Positions 43,506-51,902 of a stretch of DNA of 64,000 bases are shown one piece after another. A program made the translations under genes and the position numbers. The DNA is from Hyphomicrobium sp. (lineage in GTDB: Bacteria > Pseudomonadota > Alphaproteobacteria > Rhizobiales > Hyphomicrobiaceae), in the NCBI GenBank assembly GCA_017512425.1, contig JAFWGI010000015.1, positions 1-64,000 on the forward strand, written 5' to 3'. The notes under the pieces are model-generated. The model had not been told where the DNA came from. It did no database searches and worked only from the letters and a program-made list of their open reading frames with translations. The first letter of the stretch is position 1. Every line of letters starts with the position of its first letter.

Positions 43506-44606
43506 ATGACTTCAAGAACAGATGCAAAAAGCCTATCCGGCCAGACTGCGCCGGGGGTGGAGGTTGCGCCGTTCCGCCCGGCCGAAGCTGCGCAAGGTTT
43601 CGCGTGGATCTACGGCCTATCGATCATCTCATGCTACCTGGTGAACCTGTGGGTCACGGCGAATCCGATTGGGCCGTGGCGCGGCGAGGATATCGCAAAG
43701 TCATTCTGGCTGGATAACGTCAGCTGGCAGATTTTCTCCGCGTGGTGGGTTTGCTTCTTCGCTGTCTGCAGCTTTTGGCCATTCAATTCGATTTCCGACA
43801 AGATCGTCAGAGGTGTTGCTGTCGTCGGCGTCTCTTGGATTCTCGGCTGGTGGAGCGCAAAGCTCATCTTCCTAATCGGGCCCGGCGCTGACGGCATTTT
43901 TCCGCTCGTGGGCACGACTTGGTTTCTTTTGGCGTTCTGCTGCTTTGCGGGCGGAAATTTCCTTGTCGCGAAGCTCCCACCAGAGCGACAGTTTTTAGTT
44001 CATTTGCTGCTGTTTACCGGCCTGACATACGTCATCACGCATTCAGCCATCAAATGGGTTCCAGCATGGTGGTTTCCATTCCTGCTCGTCGGCCTCGCAA
44101 CGAGTACGTTGCCATACCTGACGCGCGGACTGGCGCAGCCCGGACGCGCGGTCGTGATGATCTCTATCCTGTTCGCTTGCGTTGCATTGTGCGTTCAGAT
44201 TTCATCCGCAGCTGGTTTTTGGGATGTCACGGCGTCGCCGATTTCGGCGTTCTGGACGATGGGTCATCCAACGCCGGATAACTTCTGGCTGCTGTGCTTC
44301 ATGACAGCCACGTCCATCAACTATGCTCTGCCAATTATCACGCACAATTGGCCATTTACAAAAATCGCAATGCCATGGGGCGGCTTGCTGGCGATCGTAT
44401 TTTATCTCGTGCTCGACGTTGTCGTAGCCAGTCTGCTGGTGAAGCTTGTTGGGCCGGTATTCTCCAGCATGGAAGAGCTGCTCACGTATGCATACATGGG
44501 TGTGAACTGGTCGCTTACCATCCCTCTCGTGTTTGGTATCGGCCTGCAACATCCGTATCTTTGGACGGGTCAGAAGACGCCCGGCGATTGGGATGACGTA
44601 GCTTGA
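43506..44606 (+). CDS. Unrecognised 10-TM membrane protein of the organosulfur island
   Basis: A 366-residue integral inner-membrane protein with about ten hydrophobic segments (starting near residues 34, 70, 100, 128, 160, 185, 212, 255, 290 and 330) and many Trp residues (for example WWSAKLIF and WVPAWWFPFL). The N-terminal ~28 residues are cytoplasmic-looking and polar. I do not recognise the family; it lacks MFS, ABC or TRAP motifs. It has its own operator copy and a leader with a good AAAGGGG site, and is followed by a hairpin, so it is a single-gene unit. A transporter or membrane sensor/enzyme for a sulfur compound is possible. Confidence 0.7.
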   Translation: MTSRTDAKSLSGQTAPGVEVAPFRPAEAAQGFAWIYGLSIISCYLVNLWVTANPIGPWRGEDIAKSFWLDNVSWQIFSAWWVCFFAVCSFWPFNSISDKIVRGVAVVGVSWILGWWSAKLIFLIGPGADGIFPLVGTTWFLLAFCCFAGGNFLVAKLPPERQFLVHLLLFTGLTYVITHSAIKWVPAWWFPFLLVGLATSTLPYLTRGLAQPGRAVVMISILFACVALCVQISSAAGFWDVTASPISAFWTMGHPTPDNFWLLCFMTATSINYALPIITHNWPFTKIAMPWGGLLAIVFYLVLDVVVASLLVKLVGPVFSSMEELLTYAYMGVNWSLTIPLVFGIGLQHPYLWTGQKTPGDWDDVA

Positions 44607-44634
44607 GGCGACCTCCGCTCAAGTAACGTTGCAG

Positions 44635-44664
44635 AGCGCCCGGCGTTCACCACCGCCGGGCGCT
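44635..44664 (+). terminator. Hairpin terminator after the 10-TM gene
   Basis: A perfect 11-base GC-rich stem, AGCGCCCGGCG (44635-44645) with CGCCGGGCGCT (44654-44664). The T-run afterwards is weak. Confidence 0.65.
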
Positions 44665-44799
44665 AACTCAATTCTTCCCGGGTTTTGAATTGACCCGACT
44701 GCGTAAATTGGTCTTGAGGCGCGCGCCTTCTGAAAAAAAGTGGAAGCCTGCCAACTGTTGCCGGCAGGCTTTGAAAAAGTCAGATCGCCAAGCGCGAGG

Positions 44800-45111
44800 T
44801 TATGAGTTGTCACCGGGCACTTTTGACGCGAGCACGTCGACTTTCTCAATTACGGGCGGAGCAGAAAGCAAGTCATCAGCTTTCGCCATCAAAGCGGCTG
44901 CGATCGGTCCCTCAAGATGTGCTTTTCGTCCAGATTCCGAGGGAAATGCGTCGAAAATGCCAAAGCTGCTAGATGAGAAACGTAAGGCAAACCAGGCCGG
45001 CATTCCTTTCTCGGCCTTGGTCAATGGCAGCGCACTTTCCAAGAAGTGCTGCAGTTCTTCTTCCTTGCCGGCCTTGGCTTCGAGACGGACGTATAAACCA
45101 AGCTTTACCAT
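44800..45111 (-). CDS. Antibiotic biosynthesis monooxygenase (ABM) domain protein
   Basis: A 103-residue ferredoxin-like fold protein: VKLGLYVRLEAKAGKEEELQ, SALPLTKAEKGMPAWFALRF, FGIFDAFPSESGRKAHLEG. It belongs to the YgiN/ABM group of small monooxygenases or quinol-handling proteins; substrate unknown. ATG at 45111 (GAGGAT just upstream) is chosen over a longer start 20 residues earlier that lacks homology. Divergent from the GlxA-type regulator, which may control it. Confidence 0.8.
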   Translation of the reverse strand: MVKLGLYVRLEAKAGKEEELQHFLESALPLTKAEKGMPAWFALRFSSSSFGIFDAFPSESGRKAHLEGPIAAALMAKADDLLSAPPVIEKVDVLASKVPGDNS

Positions 45112-45228
45112 CGAATATCCTCGTGTGTTGCAGTCAACACGCCGACGATATCGAACGGGTAATTCCATCATATTGGCAGCATCGACAAAATTGGTATCAA
45201 TCTGGCCATTAGCATCGCAATTCTAACG

Positions 45229-46173
45229 TTGCCTGGTGTCTCTGACACCGGCTTGGCGGCGTTACAAGATTCATTTTCGTTAGCTGAAGAGCTGTCTGCT
45301 TCATTTGAATGCGGCGCGCTCGGCTTCGACGTCGTGCGCGTGCACGTCGGTGATTACGTTCAAACCGCACATGGCCTCAGCGTGCCGTCTATCGATGCTG
45401 AAACAATCGCAACGCCGAACGTCGTTGTCGTTGCGGCGATTGGCGCGAAGACGCCGGACGCGTTGGCAAATGCGCTGCTGCACGACTCCGTCAGAACGGC
45501 AGGATCGTTGTTGAGGAAATGGCACGGCGAGGGTGCAATCATCGCGGCTGCCTGCACTGGAACGTTTGTCGTCGCCGAGGCCGGGTTGCTCGACGGACTA
45601 ACATCGACGACAAGCTGGTGGCTCGGTCCGTACTTCCGCAGCCGATATCCGCGCGTCAAACTCGCTGACGAGGTCATGGTCTATAACGCCGGTACGATTG
45701 TGACCGCTGGCGCTGTGCTCGCGCATTTCGATTTGGCGCTTTGGCTTATTCGGCAATCCAGTCCGATCGTCGCTGCCCAGACGGCCCGGTACCTCGTTAC
45801 CGAGGCGCGCGTATCTCAAGCCGGCTACGTCATCCCAGATCACTTGAGGCATAATGATCCTTTCGTGCAACGGTTCGAGCACTGGTCACGACAGAACCTG
45901 GCCGGTGGGTTTTCATTGAGGTCCGCTGCTAAAACGGTCGGCACAAGCCCGCGAACGCTTTCGCGAAAAGTACAGCGCGTCATCGGAAAATCGCCGTTGG
46001 CTTATTTCCAAGACGTCCGTGTCGAGCGCGCCGTCCACTTGTTGCAGACGACGAACGAAAGCGTCGATGAGGTTGCAGCGATGGTCGGCTATTCCAATAG
46101 GGTCACGCTATGCGCACTTTTGCGTCGGCGGCTCGGTCGCAGTGTGAGTGAAATCCGCAGCTTCACGCGGTAA
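45229..46173 (+). CDS. GlxA-type regulator (DJ-1/PfpI plus AraC HTH) with unclear start
   Basis: A 314-residue regulator from a TTG at 45229. Residues about 1-185 form a DJ-1/PfpI-like domain (CTGTFVVAEAGLLDGL, TSWWLGPYFRSRYPRV); residues about 210-314 form an AraC-type double HTH (SLRSAAKTVGTSPRTLSRKV, SVDEVAAMVGYSNRVTLCAL). In-frame sequence before the TTG encodes AISIAILTLPG, the expected first beta strand, so translation probably begins further upstream, between 45163 and 45228, although no ATG, GTG or TTG is there. A non-canonical start (ATT or CTG) or a sequence error are alternatives. It is divergent from the ABM gene. Confidence 0.78.
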   Translation: MPGVSDTGLAALQDSFSLAEELSASFECGALGFDVVRVHVGDYVQTAHGLSVPSIDAETIATPNVVVVAAIGAKTPDALANALLHDSVRTAGSLLRKWHGEGAIIAAACTGTFVVAEAGLLDGLTSTTSWWLGPYFRSRYPRVKLADEVMVYNAGTIVTAGAVLAHFDLALWLIRQSSPIVAAQTARYLVTEARVSQAGYVIPDHLRHNDPFVQRFEHWSRQNLAGGFSLRSAAKTVGTSPRTLSRKVQRVIGKSPLAYFQDVRVERAVHLLQTTNESVDEVAAMVGYSNRVTLCALLRRRLGRSVSEIRSFTR

Positions 46174-46503
46174 TTGCCACGCGCCCGGCATCGCGGGGGT
46201 TAGAGCCTAGGCGATCGCCGGCGTCGCGTGCTTCTGTCCGCCCGCGGACTTGATGTACGGCGCTGCAGCATGCGGGCGCCGCACAAGAACTCTGATCGCC
46301 GTCGGCGGCGGACTTCCAAATTGTGAAATCGTGTCAGAATTTGCCACGATTTGTCAGCAGCAGCGCAAGCTTCGGTCAAGAGCTTGGTAGGATATTCGAA
46401 ACTAAGATGAACGCGTGAAATGCCTGCCGGACCGGCGAACTTCAACCTCCACGTCCAAACGGTAAAAAGACAATTGTGAGCATAAGGCACGGAGCATTGT
46501 CGG
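46174..46503. other. Gene-free interval with an inverted repeat
   Basis: No convincing gene on either strand. The inverted repeat AAATCGTG (46326-46333) and CACGATTT (46345-46352), with an 11-base spacer, could be an operator upstream of the PilZ gene. Nothing else stands out. Confidence 0.35.
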
Positions 46504-47379
46504 ATGTCGACCAGTCAAGCCGCGCTTGAGACGCTGGCGCAAGGTCAAGGTGGCGTGGAAGCTGAAGCAGAAGCACGTTTGTTAAAAGCCTGGTCGCACG
46601 AATTTCTGCACGTCGCCATGATGTCTGCATTCGTCTCGCTCGGCTGCAATGCCATGAAGCGCGAGCAGCGTGGGCGCCTTTTCTCTGAGATCGCCGGCAA
46701 CATTCCAGACGATCCCGCAGTTCACCGCGCACTCCGCAACGGGCTGCTCTCTCTGCCGACGCGCTACGCAGCCGCTCAATACATTGTGCAAGACGCCTAC
46801 AGCCAGGTCGCAAACGCGTCGGAGCTGTTCGAGGACGTTGAATCGAAGTGCGCAGCGGGCCGCTTCCTGACAACGACGTCGCTTGATGAACTCGCAGCCG
46901 CCTGGCAGCGGGCCGCGCAGGAACTCAATCTTGCGCTGACCCTCATGGATAAAAGTGGGCTGCTACAGCACGGCGATACTGTCACGACGCACAACAATCA
47001 GGGGCCGGAGCGCGTCGGCCAATTGCTTGCGCTTGCGATTTCAGGTGAGACGCTGTCCTCGGGCGGCATGCAGGTCAGCGACAAGGGCGAAATGCCAAAC
47101 TGGGCCGAGCGCCGGCGCTGGGAACGGCAAGAGTCGAATATGTCGTGCATCGTGACGGCGCACCGCGATCGCCGTGCCGCGATTATCCGCAACGTGTCGC
47201 TCGGCGGCGCGCTTGTCGATAATATGCCGCCGCTTGCGCGTATGACTGCAGTGACGATCGAGATGGCGAACGGCCGGGTTCTTACGGCTAAGGTCATGTG
47301 GTCGCGCGATAACTCGATCGGCGTAAAATTCGACCAGCAGCTGCAGTATAACGATCCGCTGATCGCCAGCACGAGCTGA
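46504..47379 (+). CDS. PilZ-domain c-di-GMP receptor with a helical N-terminal domain
   Basis: A 291-residue protein. The C-terminal ~85 residues are a PilZ domain: R-x-x-x-R in RRWERQ (about 203-208, ERRRWERQE) and the N-x-S-x-x-G motif in NVSLGGALVDN, both needed for c-di-GMP binding. The N-terminal ~170 residues are helical and not recognised. There is no signal peptide or membrane segment. It probably couples c-di-GMP level to an unknown partner such as a motility or adhesion component. It appears to be a single-gene unit. Confidence 0.82.
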   Translation: MSTSQAALETLAQGQGGVEAEAEARLLKAWSHEFLHVAMMSAFVSLGCNAMKREQRGRLFSEIAGNIPDDPAVHRALRNGLLSLPTRYAAAQYIVQDAYSQVANASELFEDVESKCAAGRFLTTTSLDELAAAWQRAAQELNLALTLMDKSGLLQHGDTVTTHNNQGPERVGQLLALAISGETLSSGGMQVSDKGEMPNWAERRRWERQESNMSCIVTAHRDRRAAIIRNVSLGGALVDNMPPLARMTAVTIEMANGRVLTAKVMWSRDNSIGVKFDQQLQYNDPLIASTS

Positions 47380-47496
47380 CACACGGCCGACGCCCCAAGC
47401 CAGGCACTGGTTTTGACCGCAAGGACCGGAGTGCGCGCCGCCGCGTCGCCGTGATAAGCAACAGACCTAGTCCAAGCGACGAAAGCTCTTGCTGTC

Positions 47497-48645
47497 ATGC
47501 GACCGATGAAACTCGTGAAATCCGCAAAACTTGTGCCGCGCTGCCGGTTGCCAGCACGGCGCAAAGCGGCGTCATCTGATACGAACCGAGACCGCGACGA
47601 CGCGCGTTGGCAAGCCGTCGTTGCGCGCGACCCGTCGTCAGACGGCGCCTTCGTCTATGCCGTTTCGACGACCGGCATCTATTGCCGGCCCGCATGTCCG
47701 TCGCGACGCGCGGATCGGCGAAACGTATCTTTCTTTGACACGGCGTCTGACGCGCAGCAGGCTGGCTATCGGGCGTGCAAACGCTGCCGGCCGCATGAAG
47801 CGGGGAGCACGGCTGAGGTAACCGAAAAAATTGCGAATGCGTGCCGTATGATCGAAGCGTCGGAGCCTGCCCCGCCACTCGACGTATTGGCACGCGCCGC
47901 GGGCCTCAGCCGCTTTCATTTTCATCGCCTCTTCAAAGAGGTCACTGGTATCACGCCGAAGGCCTACGCGCTGGCGCACCGGGCCGATAAGCTCAAAGGA
48001 CAATTGAACCGCACGGCAACGATCACCGATGCGATCTATGATGCGGGCTATGCGTCGAGCGGACGTTTCTACGCGGACAGCACCGCACGGCTTGGCATGA
48101 CACCGAAATCATACAAGGCGGGTGGCGCCGGCGCGGCGTTGAACGTCGCGGTCGCCGACTGTTCGCTCGGATCGGTGCTGGTTGCTGCATCGAGCAAGGG
48201 CGTTGCTGCCATTCTGTTGGGCGACGATCCAGACGCATTGCTTTGCGACGTGCAGGATCGCTTTCCGAATGCGGCGATGACCGGCGGCAACGCGGAGTTC
48301 GATAAGCTCGTGCAGCAGGTCATTGCAGTCATTGAGCGGCCCGGCGCCGCGCACCGGTTACCGCTCGACGTTCGCGGAACGGTATTCCAGCAGCAGGTGT
48401 GGGCGGCGTTGAAAGCCATCAAACCGGGCACGACCGCAAGCTACCAGGACATCGCCCGCGCTATCGGCAAGCCCGCTGCGGTGCGCGCGGTTGCAGGCGC
48501 TTGCGCGGCAAATCCTGTCGCCGTCGTCATTCCCTGTCACCGGGTTGTCCGAACCGACGGGAATCTTAGCGGCTATCGCTGGGGCATTGATCGAAAGCGA
48601 ACACTTCTCGCCAGAGAAGCGAACAATTCCCGGCACAAACGCTGA
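47497..48645 (+). CDS. ada: Ada: methylphosphotriester / O6-methylguanine-DNA methyltransferase and activator
   Basis: A 382-residue complete Ada. N-terminal zinc domain with C63, C67, C94 and C97 (GIYCRPACPSR, CKRCRPH; one Cys is the methyl acceptor for phosphotriesters), an AraC HTH at about 125-205 (LDVLARAAGLSRFHFHRLFK), and the C-terminal methyltransferase with acceptor C347 (IPCHRVV). It repairs alkylated DNA and activates the adaptive response. The ~40-residue basic N-terminal extension precedes the zinc domain; the start may lie later, as no good binding site precedes 47497. Confidence 0.93.
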   Translation: MRPMKLVKSAKLVPRCRLPARRKAASSDTNRDRDDARWQAVVARDPSSDGAFVYAVSTTGIYCRPACPSRRADRRNVSFFDTASDAQQAGYRACKRCRPHEAGSTAEVTEKIANACRMIEASEPAPPLDVLARAAGLSRFHFHRLFKEVTGITPKAYALAHRADKLKGQLNRTATITDAIYDAGYASSGRFYADSTARLGMTPKSYKAGGAGAALNVAVADCSLGSVLVAASSKGVAAILLGDDPDALLCDVQDRFPNAAMTGGNAEFDKLVQQVIAVIERPGAAHRLPLDVRGTVFQQQVWAALKAIKPGTTASYQDIARAIGKPAAVRAVAGACAANPVAVVIPCHRVVRTDGNLSGYRWGIDRKRTLLAREANNSRHKR

Positions 48646-48653
48646 AGCTTGCA

Positions 48654-48668
48654 CCCCCCCCCCCGGGG
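48654..48668. repeat. C11-G4 homopolymer tract
   Basis: Eleven C followed directly by four G lie 9 bases after the ada stop and about 80 bases before the cytochrome b561 gene. Such tracts are prone to slippage and to sequencing or assembly error. Confidence 0.8.
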
Positions 48669-48749
48669 TTGACCGCCGTCGAACGCACCCTACATCACGT
48701 GGCGGGCAGGGCACCGCCAACGGTGTCACTATAATGGACGCCGCGCTAC

Positions 48750-49304
48750 ATGATTGTGAAAGACACGCCTGCCGGATACGGGATCGTCTCGCGGCTGTTT
48801 CACTGGCTCATGGCGATCGCGATCTTCGGCCTGTTTGGCCTCGGATGGTGGATGGTCGGCCTCGATTACTACAGTCCGTATTATGTCAGCGCGCCGGATT
48901 TTCACCGCGCGGCCGGCATCATTTTGTTTATCGCTCTTCTTGCTCGCATCGTCTGGCGCGTCATGAACACCAAGCCGGATGACGCAGATCTGACCCCGCT
49001 CGAACGCAAAGCTTCCTGGGTTGTCCATTGGGGTTTCTACCCGCTACTCATCGCGCTCTCGATCAGCGGTTATCTGATCGCGACGCCGGACGGACGACCG
49101 ATCGACGTTTTCGGATGGTTCAGCGTGCCGTCGATCATTCAGCAGAAGGGCTTGGAAGATACCGCCGGTTTGGTGCATTGGGTGCTCGCGTACACGGTGA
49201 TGGTGCTCGCCGCTGTTCATACGCTCGGCGCATTGAAGCATCATATTGTCGACAAGCACACGACGCTGAAGCGCATGTGGTCCGGCCCACCGGCGCAGAA
49301 GTAA
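48750..49304 (+). CDS. Cytochrome b561
   Basis: A 184-residue four-helix membrane protein of the bacterial cytochrome b561 (CybB) family. Haem-ligand histidines lie in SRLFHWLM, DFHRAAGI, LVHWVLAY and VHTLGALKHH. It would transfer electrons from the quinone pool, or to periplasmic partners. It is 48 bases upstream of yceI; b561 and YceI are frequent neighbours in proteobacteria, which suggests cotranscription. Confidence 0.88.
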   Translation: MIVKDTPAGYGIVSRLFHWLMAIAIFGLFGLGWWMVGLDYYSPYYVSAPDFHRAAGIILFIALLARIVWRVMNTKPDDADLTPLERKASWVVHWGFYPLLIALSISGYLIATPDGRPIDVFGWFSVPSIIQQKGLEDTAGLVHWVLAYTVMVLAAVHTLGALKHHIVDKHTTLKRMWSGPPAQK

Positions 49305-49352
49305 AACTCAAAAAGTTCTCACAGGCTTTCAACCGAAGAAGGACATACGTTC

Positions 49353-49934
49353 ATGACGTTCCGACTAGCTTCCCTTGCCGTCGTTGCTGCAACTTTGGCG
49401 TTGGCTGCGCCAGCGTCGGCCGCCGACTACGACATCGACATCAAGGGTGCACACGCCTCGATCAACTTCCGCATCAAACATTTGGGCTTCAGCTGGCTGG
49501 CCGGACGTTTTGATAAATTCAACGGCACCTTCAGCTACGACGACAAGGCTCCGGAAAAGTCTTCGGTGAAGGTTGAGATCGACACGGCAAGCGTCAATTC
49601 GAATCATGCCGAGCGCGACAAGCACTTGCGCGCCGCAGACTTCCTCGACGTTGCGCAGTTCCCAACGGCGACGTTCGTCAGCACCTCGGTCAAACCGTCA
49701 GGCGATGGCAAAGCGACGATCACCGGCGACCTGACGTTGCGCGGCGTGACCAAGCAAGTCGTCATCGACGCCGTCGTGATCGGCGGCGGCAGCGATCCAT
49801 GGGGAGGCACACGCCAAGGCTTCGAAGGCACGACGAAGTTTGCGCTCGCCGATTTTGGCATCCCCAAAGACTTAGGTCCGGCTTCGAAGGAAGTTGAGCT
49901 GACGTTGCACGTCGAAGGCGTTCAAAAGAAATAG
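49353..49934 (+). CDS. YceI family periplasmic lipid-binding protein
   Basis: A 193-residue lipocalin-like protein with a signal peptide (cleavage near ASA-AD) and family blocks [40 protein letters not shown] and FGIPKDLG. YceI proteins bind isoprenoid or amphiphilic molecules in the periplasm. The gene follows cytochrome b561 and ends at a clear terminator. Confidence 0.92.
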   Translation: MTFRLASLAVVAATLALAAPASAADYDIDIKGAHASINFRIKHLGFSWLAGRFDKFNGTFSYDDKAPEKSSVKVEIDTASVNSNHAERDKHLRAADFLDVAQFPTATFVSTSVKPSGDGKATITGDLTLRGVTKQVVIDAVVIGGGSDPWGGTRQGFEGTTKFALADFGIPKDLGPASKEVELTLHVEGVQKK

Positions 49935-49960
49935 GCTGAACGACCGTGCGGCTTTTCGAG

Positions 49961-49987
49961 GGGCTCAGGAGCGATCCTGGGCCCTTT
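49961..49987 (+). terminator. Intrinsic terminator after yceI
   Basis: A ten-base stem (GGGCTCAGGA with TCCTGGGCCC, one G-T pair) closed by a GCGA tetraloop and followed by TTTGTC. Confidence 0.7.
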
Positions 49988-50029
49988 GTCGTGATTGTCG
50001 GCCGGAGCGTAATCCTCTAGCTTCGGCTT

Positions 50030-51001
50030 ATGGTTGTTCTAATTGATCAAGCGCTGTCGTCGGCACCCGTTGCGCGGCCCCGGCACCCGGAAAAGGCTGG
50101 CAGGCCCGATACGCCAAGGCTTCCCAAGCCGGCCTGGTTGCGCGTCCGTGCGCCGGGCTCGGTTGCATTTGCCGAGACCATGCAGATCGTCGCGGAACAA
50201 CGCCTGCACACGGTTTGCCAGGAAGCCGGTTGTCCGAACATTGGCGAATGCTGGGAGAAGCGCCACGCGACCATGATGATCATGGGCGCGATCTGCACGC
50301 GGGCCTGCGCCTTCTGCAACGTTGCGACTGGTCTGCCGAAGGCGCTCGATGCGGCTGAGCCAAAGCGTGTTGCCGACGCTGTTGCCCAACTCGGCCTCGA
50401 TCACGTCGTCATCACGTCGGTCGATCGTGACGATCTCGCCGACGGCGGCGCGGATCACTTCGCGCAAACCATCACGGCAATTCGGCAGGCACAGCCGACG
50501 GCGACGATCGAAGTTCTGACGCCGGATTTCCTGCGCAAGGACGGCGCGCTTGAAACGGTGATCGCTGCGCAGCCGGATGTCTTCAATCACAACCTTGAAA
50601 CCGTGCCGGGTTTATATCCCCGCATCAGACCCGGCGCGCGTTACTTCCATTCGCTGCGGCTGTTGCAGCGTGCGAAGGAACTCGACCCGCAGATCTTCAC
50701 CAAGTCAGGGATCATGGTCGGGCTTGGCGAAACGCGCGACGAAATTCTGCAAGAACTCGACGACATGCGTTCGGCTAACGTCGACTTCCTGACCATCGGC
50801 CAGTACATGCAGCCAACGCTCAAGCATGCCGAAATTAAGCGCTACGTCGATCCGGCCGAGTTCGAGGACCTCAAAACGATCGGCAAGGCCAAGGGCTTTT
50901 TGCTCGTCGCAGCGTCGCCGCTCACGCGTTCGTCGTACCACGCGGGAGATGATTTCGCGCGGTTGCGCGCGGCACGCCGTGCGGCAACTCAGGCCCGCTG
51001 A
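50030..51001 (+). CDS. lipA: Lipoyl synthase
   Basis: A 323-residue radical-SAM enzyme that inserts sulfur into octanoyl-protein. Auxiliary cluster cysteines C63, C68 and C74 ([14 protein letters not shown]), the SAM cluster C89-x-x-x-C93-x-x-C96 (CTRACAFC), and the C-terminal RSSYHAG serine ligand are all present. Length is normal. It makes lipoate for 2-oxo acid dehydrogenases and glycine cleavage. The next gene starts 34 bases later and may be cotranscribed. Confidence 0.95.
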   Translation: MVVLIDQALSSAPVARPRHPEKAGRPDTPRLPKPAWLRVRAPGSVAFAETMQIVAEQRLHTVCQEAGCPNIGECWEKRHATMMIMGAICTRACAFCNVATGLPKALDAAEPKRVADAVAQLGLDHVVITSVDRDDLADGGADHFAQTITAIRQAQPTATIEVLTPDFLRKDGALETVIAAQPDVFNHNLETVPGLYPRIRPGARYFHSLRLLQRAKELDPQIFTKSGIMVGLGETRDEILQELDDMRSANVDFLTIGQYMQPTLKHAEIKRYVDPAEFEDLKTIGKAKGFLLVAASPLTRSSYHAGDDFARLRAARRAATQAR

Positions 51002-51035
51002 CGGGCCAAAAACGTCCAACGCATCAGGACCAGCT

Positions 51036-51821
51036 ATGGCGAAGTTTTCGGCCAACTTGACCATGCTCTTTACCGAGCTTCCTTTCCTCGACAGGTTCAG
51101 CGCTGCAAGGCGCGCCGGCTTTCGTGGCGTCGAGTACGTTTCGCCATATGAATTTTATCCAGGCGACATTTCCGATCGCCTGAAGGCCAACCGTTTGCAG
51201 CAGGTTCTGTTCAATCTGCCGGTCGGCAACTGGGATGCAGGCGAGCGCGGCATCGCGATTTTCTCTGACCGCCGGGATGAATTTCGTGACGGCGTCGCAA
51301 CGGCCGCGCGCTACGCAAAAGCGCTCAACTGTCCGCAGGTCAATTGTCTCGCCGGTATTGCGCTAACCGGCAGCGACCCAGACGAGTTGCGTGCGACGCT
51401 CGTTGAAAATCTGCGCTTCGCGAGCGCAGAGCTTGGCCGCGAAGGCATTCGCCTGCTGATAGAGCCGATCAACACACGCGATACGCCGGGCTTCTTCCTG
51501 AACACCAGTGCACAGGCATTGGCGTTAATTGCCGACGTCGCCTCGCCAAATTTGTTTGTGCAATACGACGTCTATCATATGCACATTATGGAAGGCGGCG
51601 CGCGCGAGACGCTGTCGCGAAATCTCGACCTGATCAAGCACATCCAAATCGCCGATCATCCGGGCCGCCACGAGCCGGGATCGGGAGAAATCGCTTACGC
51701 GGGCATTCTCAAACATATCGACGGGATCGGGTACGACGGCTGGATCGGTGCCGAATACAAACCTGCGGGCACGACCAGCGACGGGCTTGGCTGGATGCAA
51801 ATGTTCGGCGCCACCGGGTGA
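51036..51821 (+). CDS. hyi: Hydroxypyruvate isomerase
   Basis: A 261-residue TIM-barrel sugar isomerase. The segment MAKFSANLTMLFTELPFLDR is typical of Hyi; metal ligands are expected in LIEPINTRDTPGFF, QYDVYHMHIMEG and QIADHPGRHEPGSGEI. It interconverts hydroxypyruvate and tartronate semialdehyde; hydroxypyruvate is also the intermediate of the serine cycle used by methylotrophs, though Hyi is not itself a core enzyme of that cycle. ATG at 51036 is preferred; an open frame continuing back into lipA is an artefact. Confidence 0.9.
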   Translation: MAKFSANLTMLFTELPFLDRFSAARRAGFRGVEYVSPYEFYPGDISDRLKANRLQQVLFNLPVGNWDAGERGIAIFSDRRDEFRDGVATAARYAKALNCPQVNCLAGIALTGSDPDELRATLVENLRFASAELGREGIRLLIEPINTRDTPGFFLNTSAQALALIADVASPNLFVQYDVYHMHIMEGGARETLSRNLDLIKHIQIADHPGRHEPGSGEIAYAGILKHIDGIGYDGWIGAEYKPAGTTSDGLGWMQMFGATG

Positions 51822-51902
51822 GTTGCACGACCGCCTAAGGGTTGAATAAATCGAACAAAAGATAGCCTAGGTTGCGCCACACGACTCAGTCAGGTTGTGT
51901 GA

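Noticed and set aside
46200-46490. Minus-strand frame of 96 codons before the PilZ gene
   Set aside because: No binding site or family features; Arg-rich composition typical of GC-rich non-coding frames.
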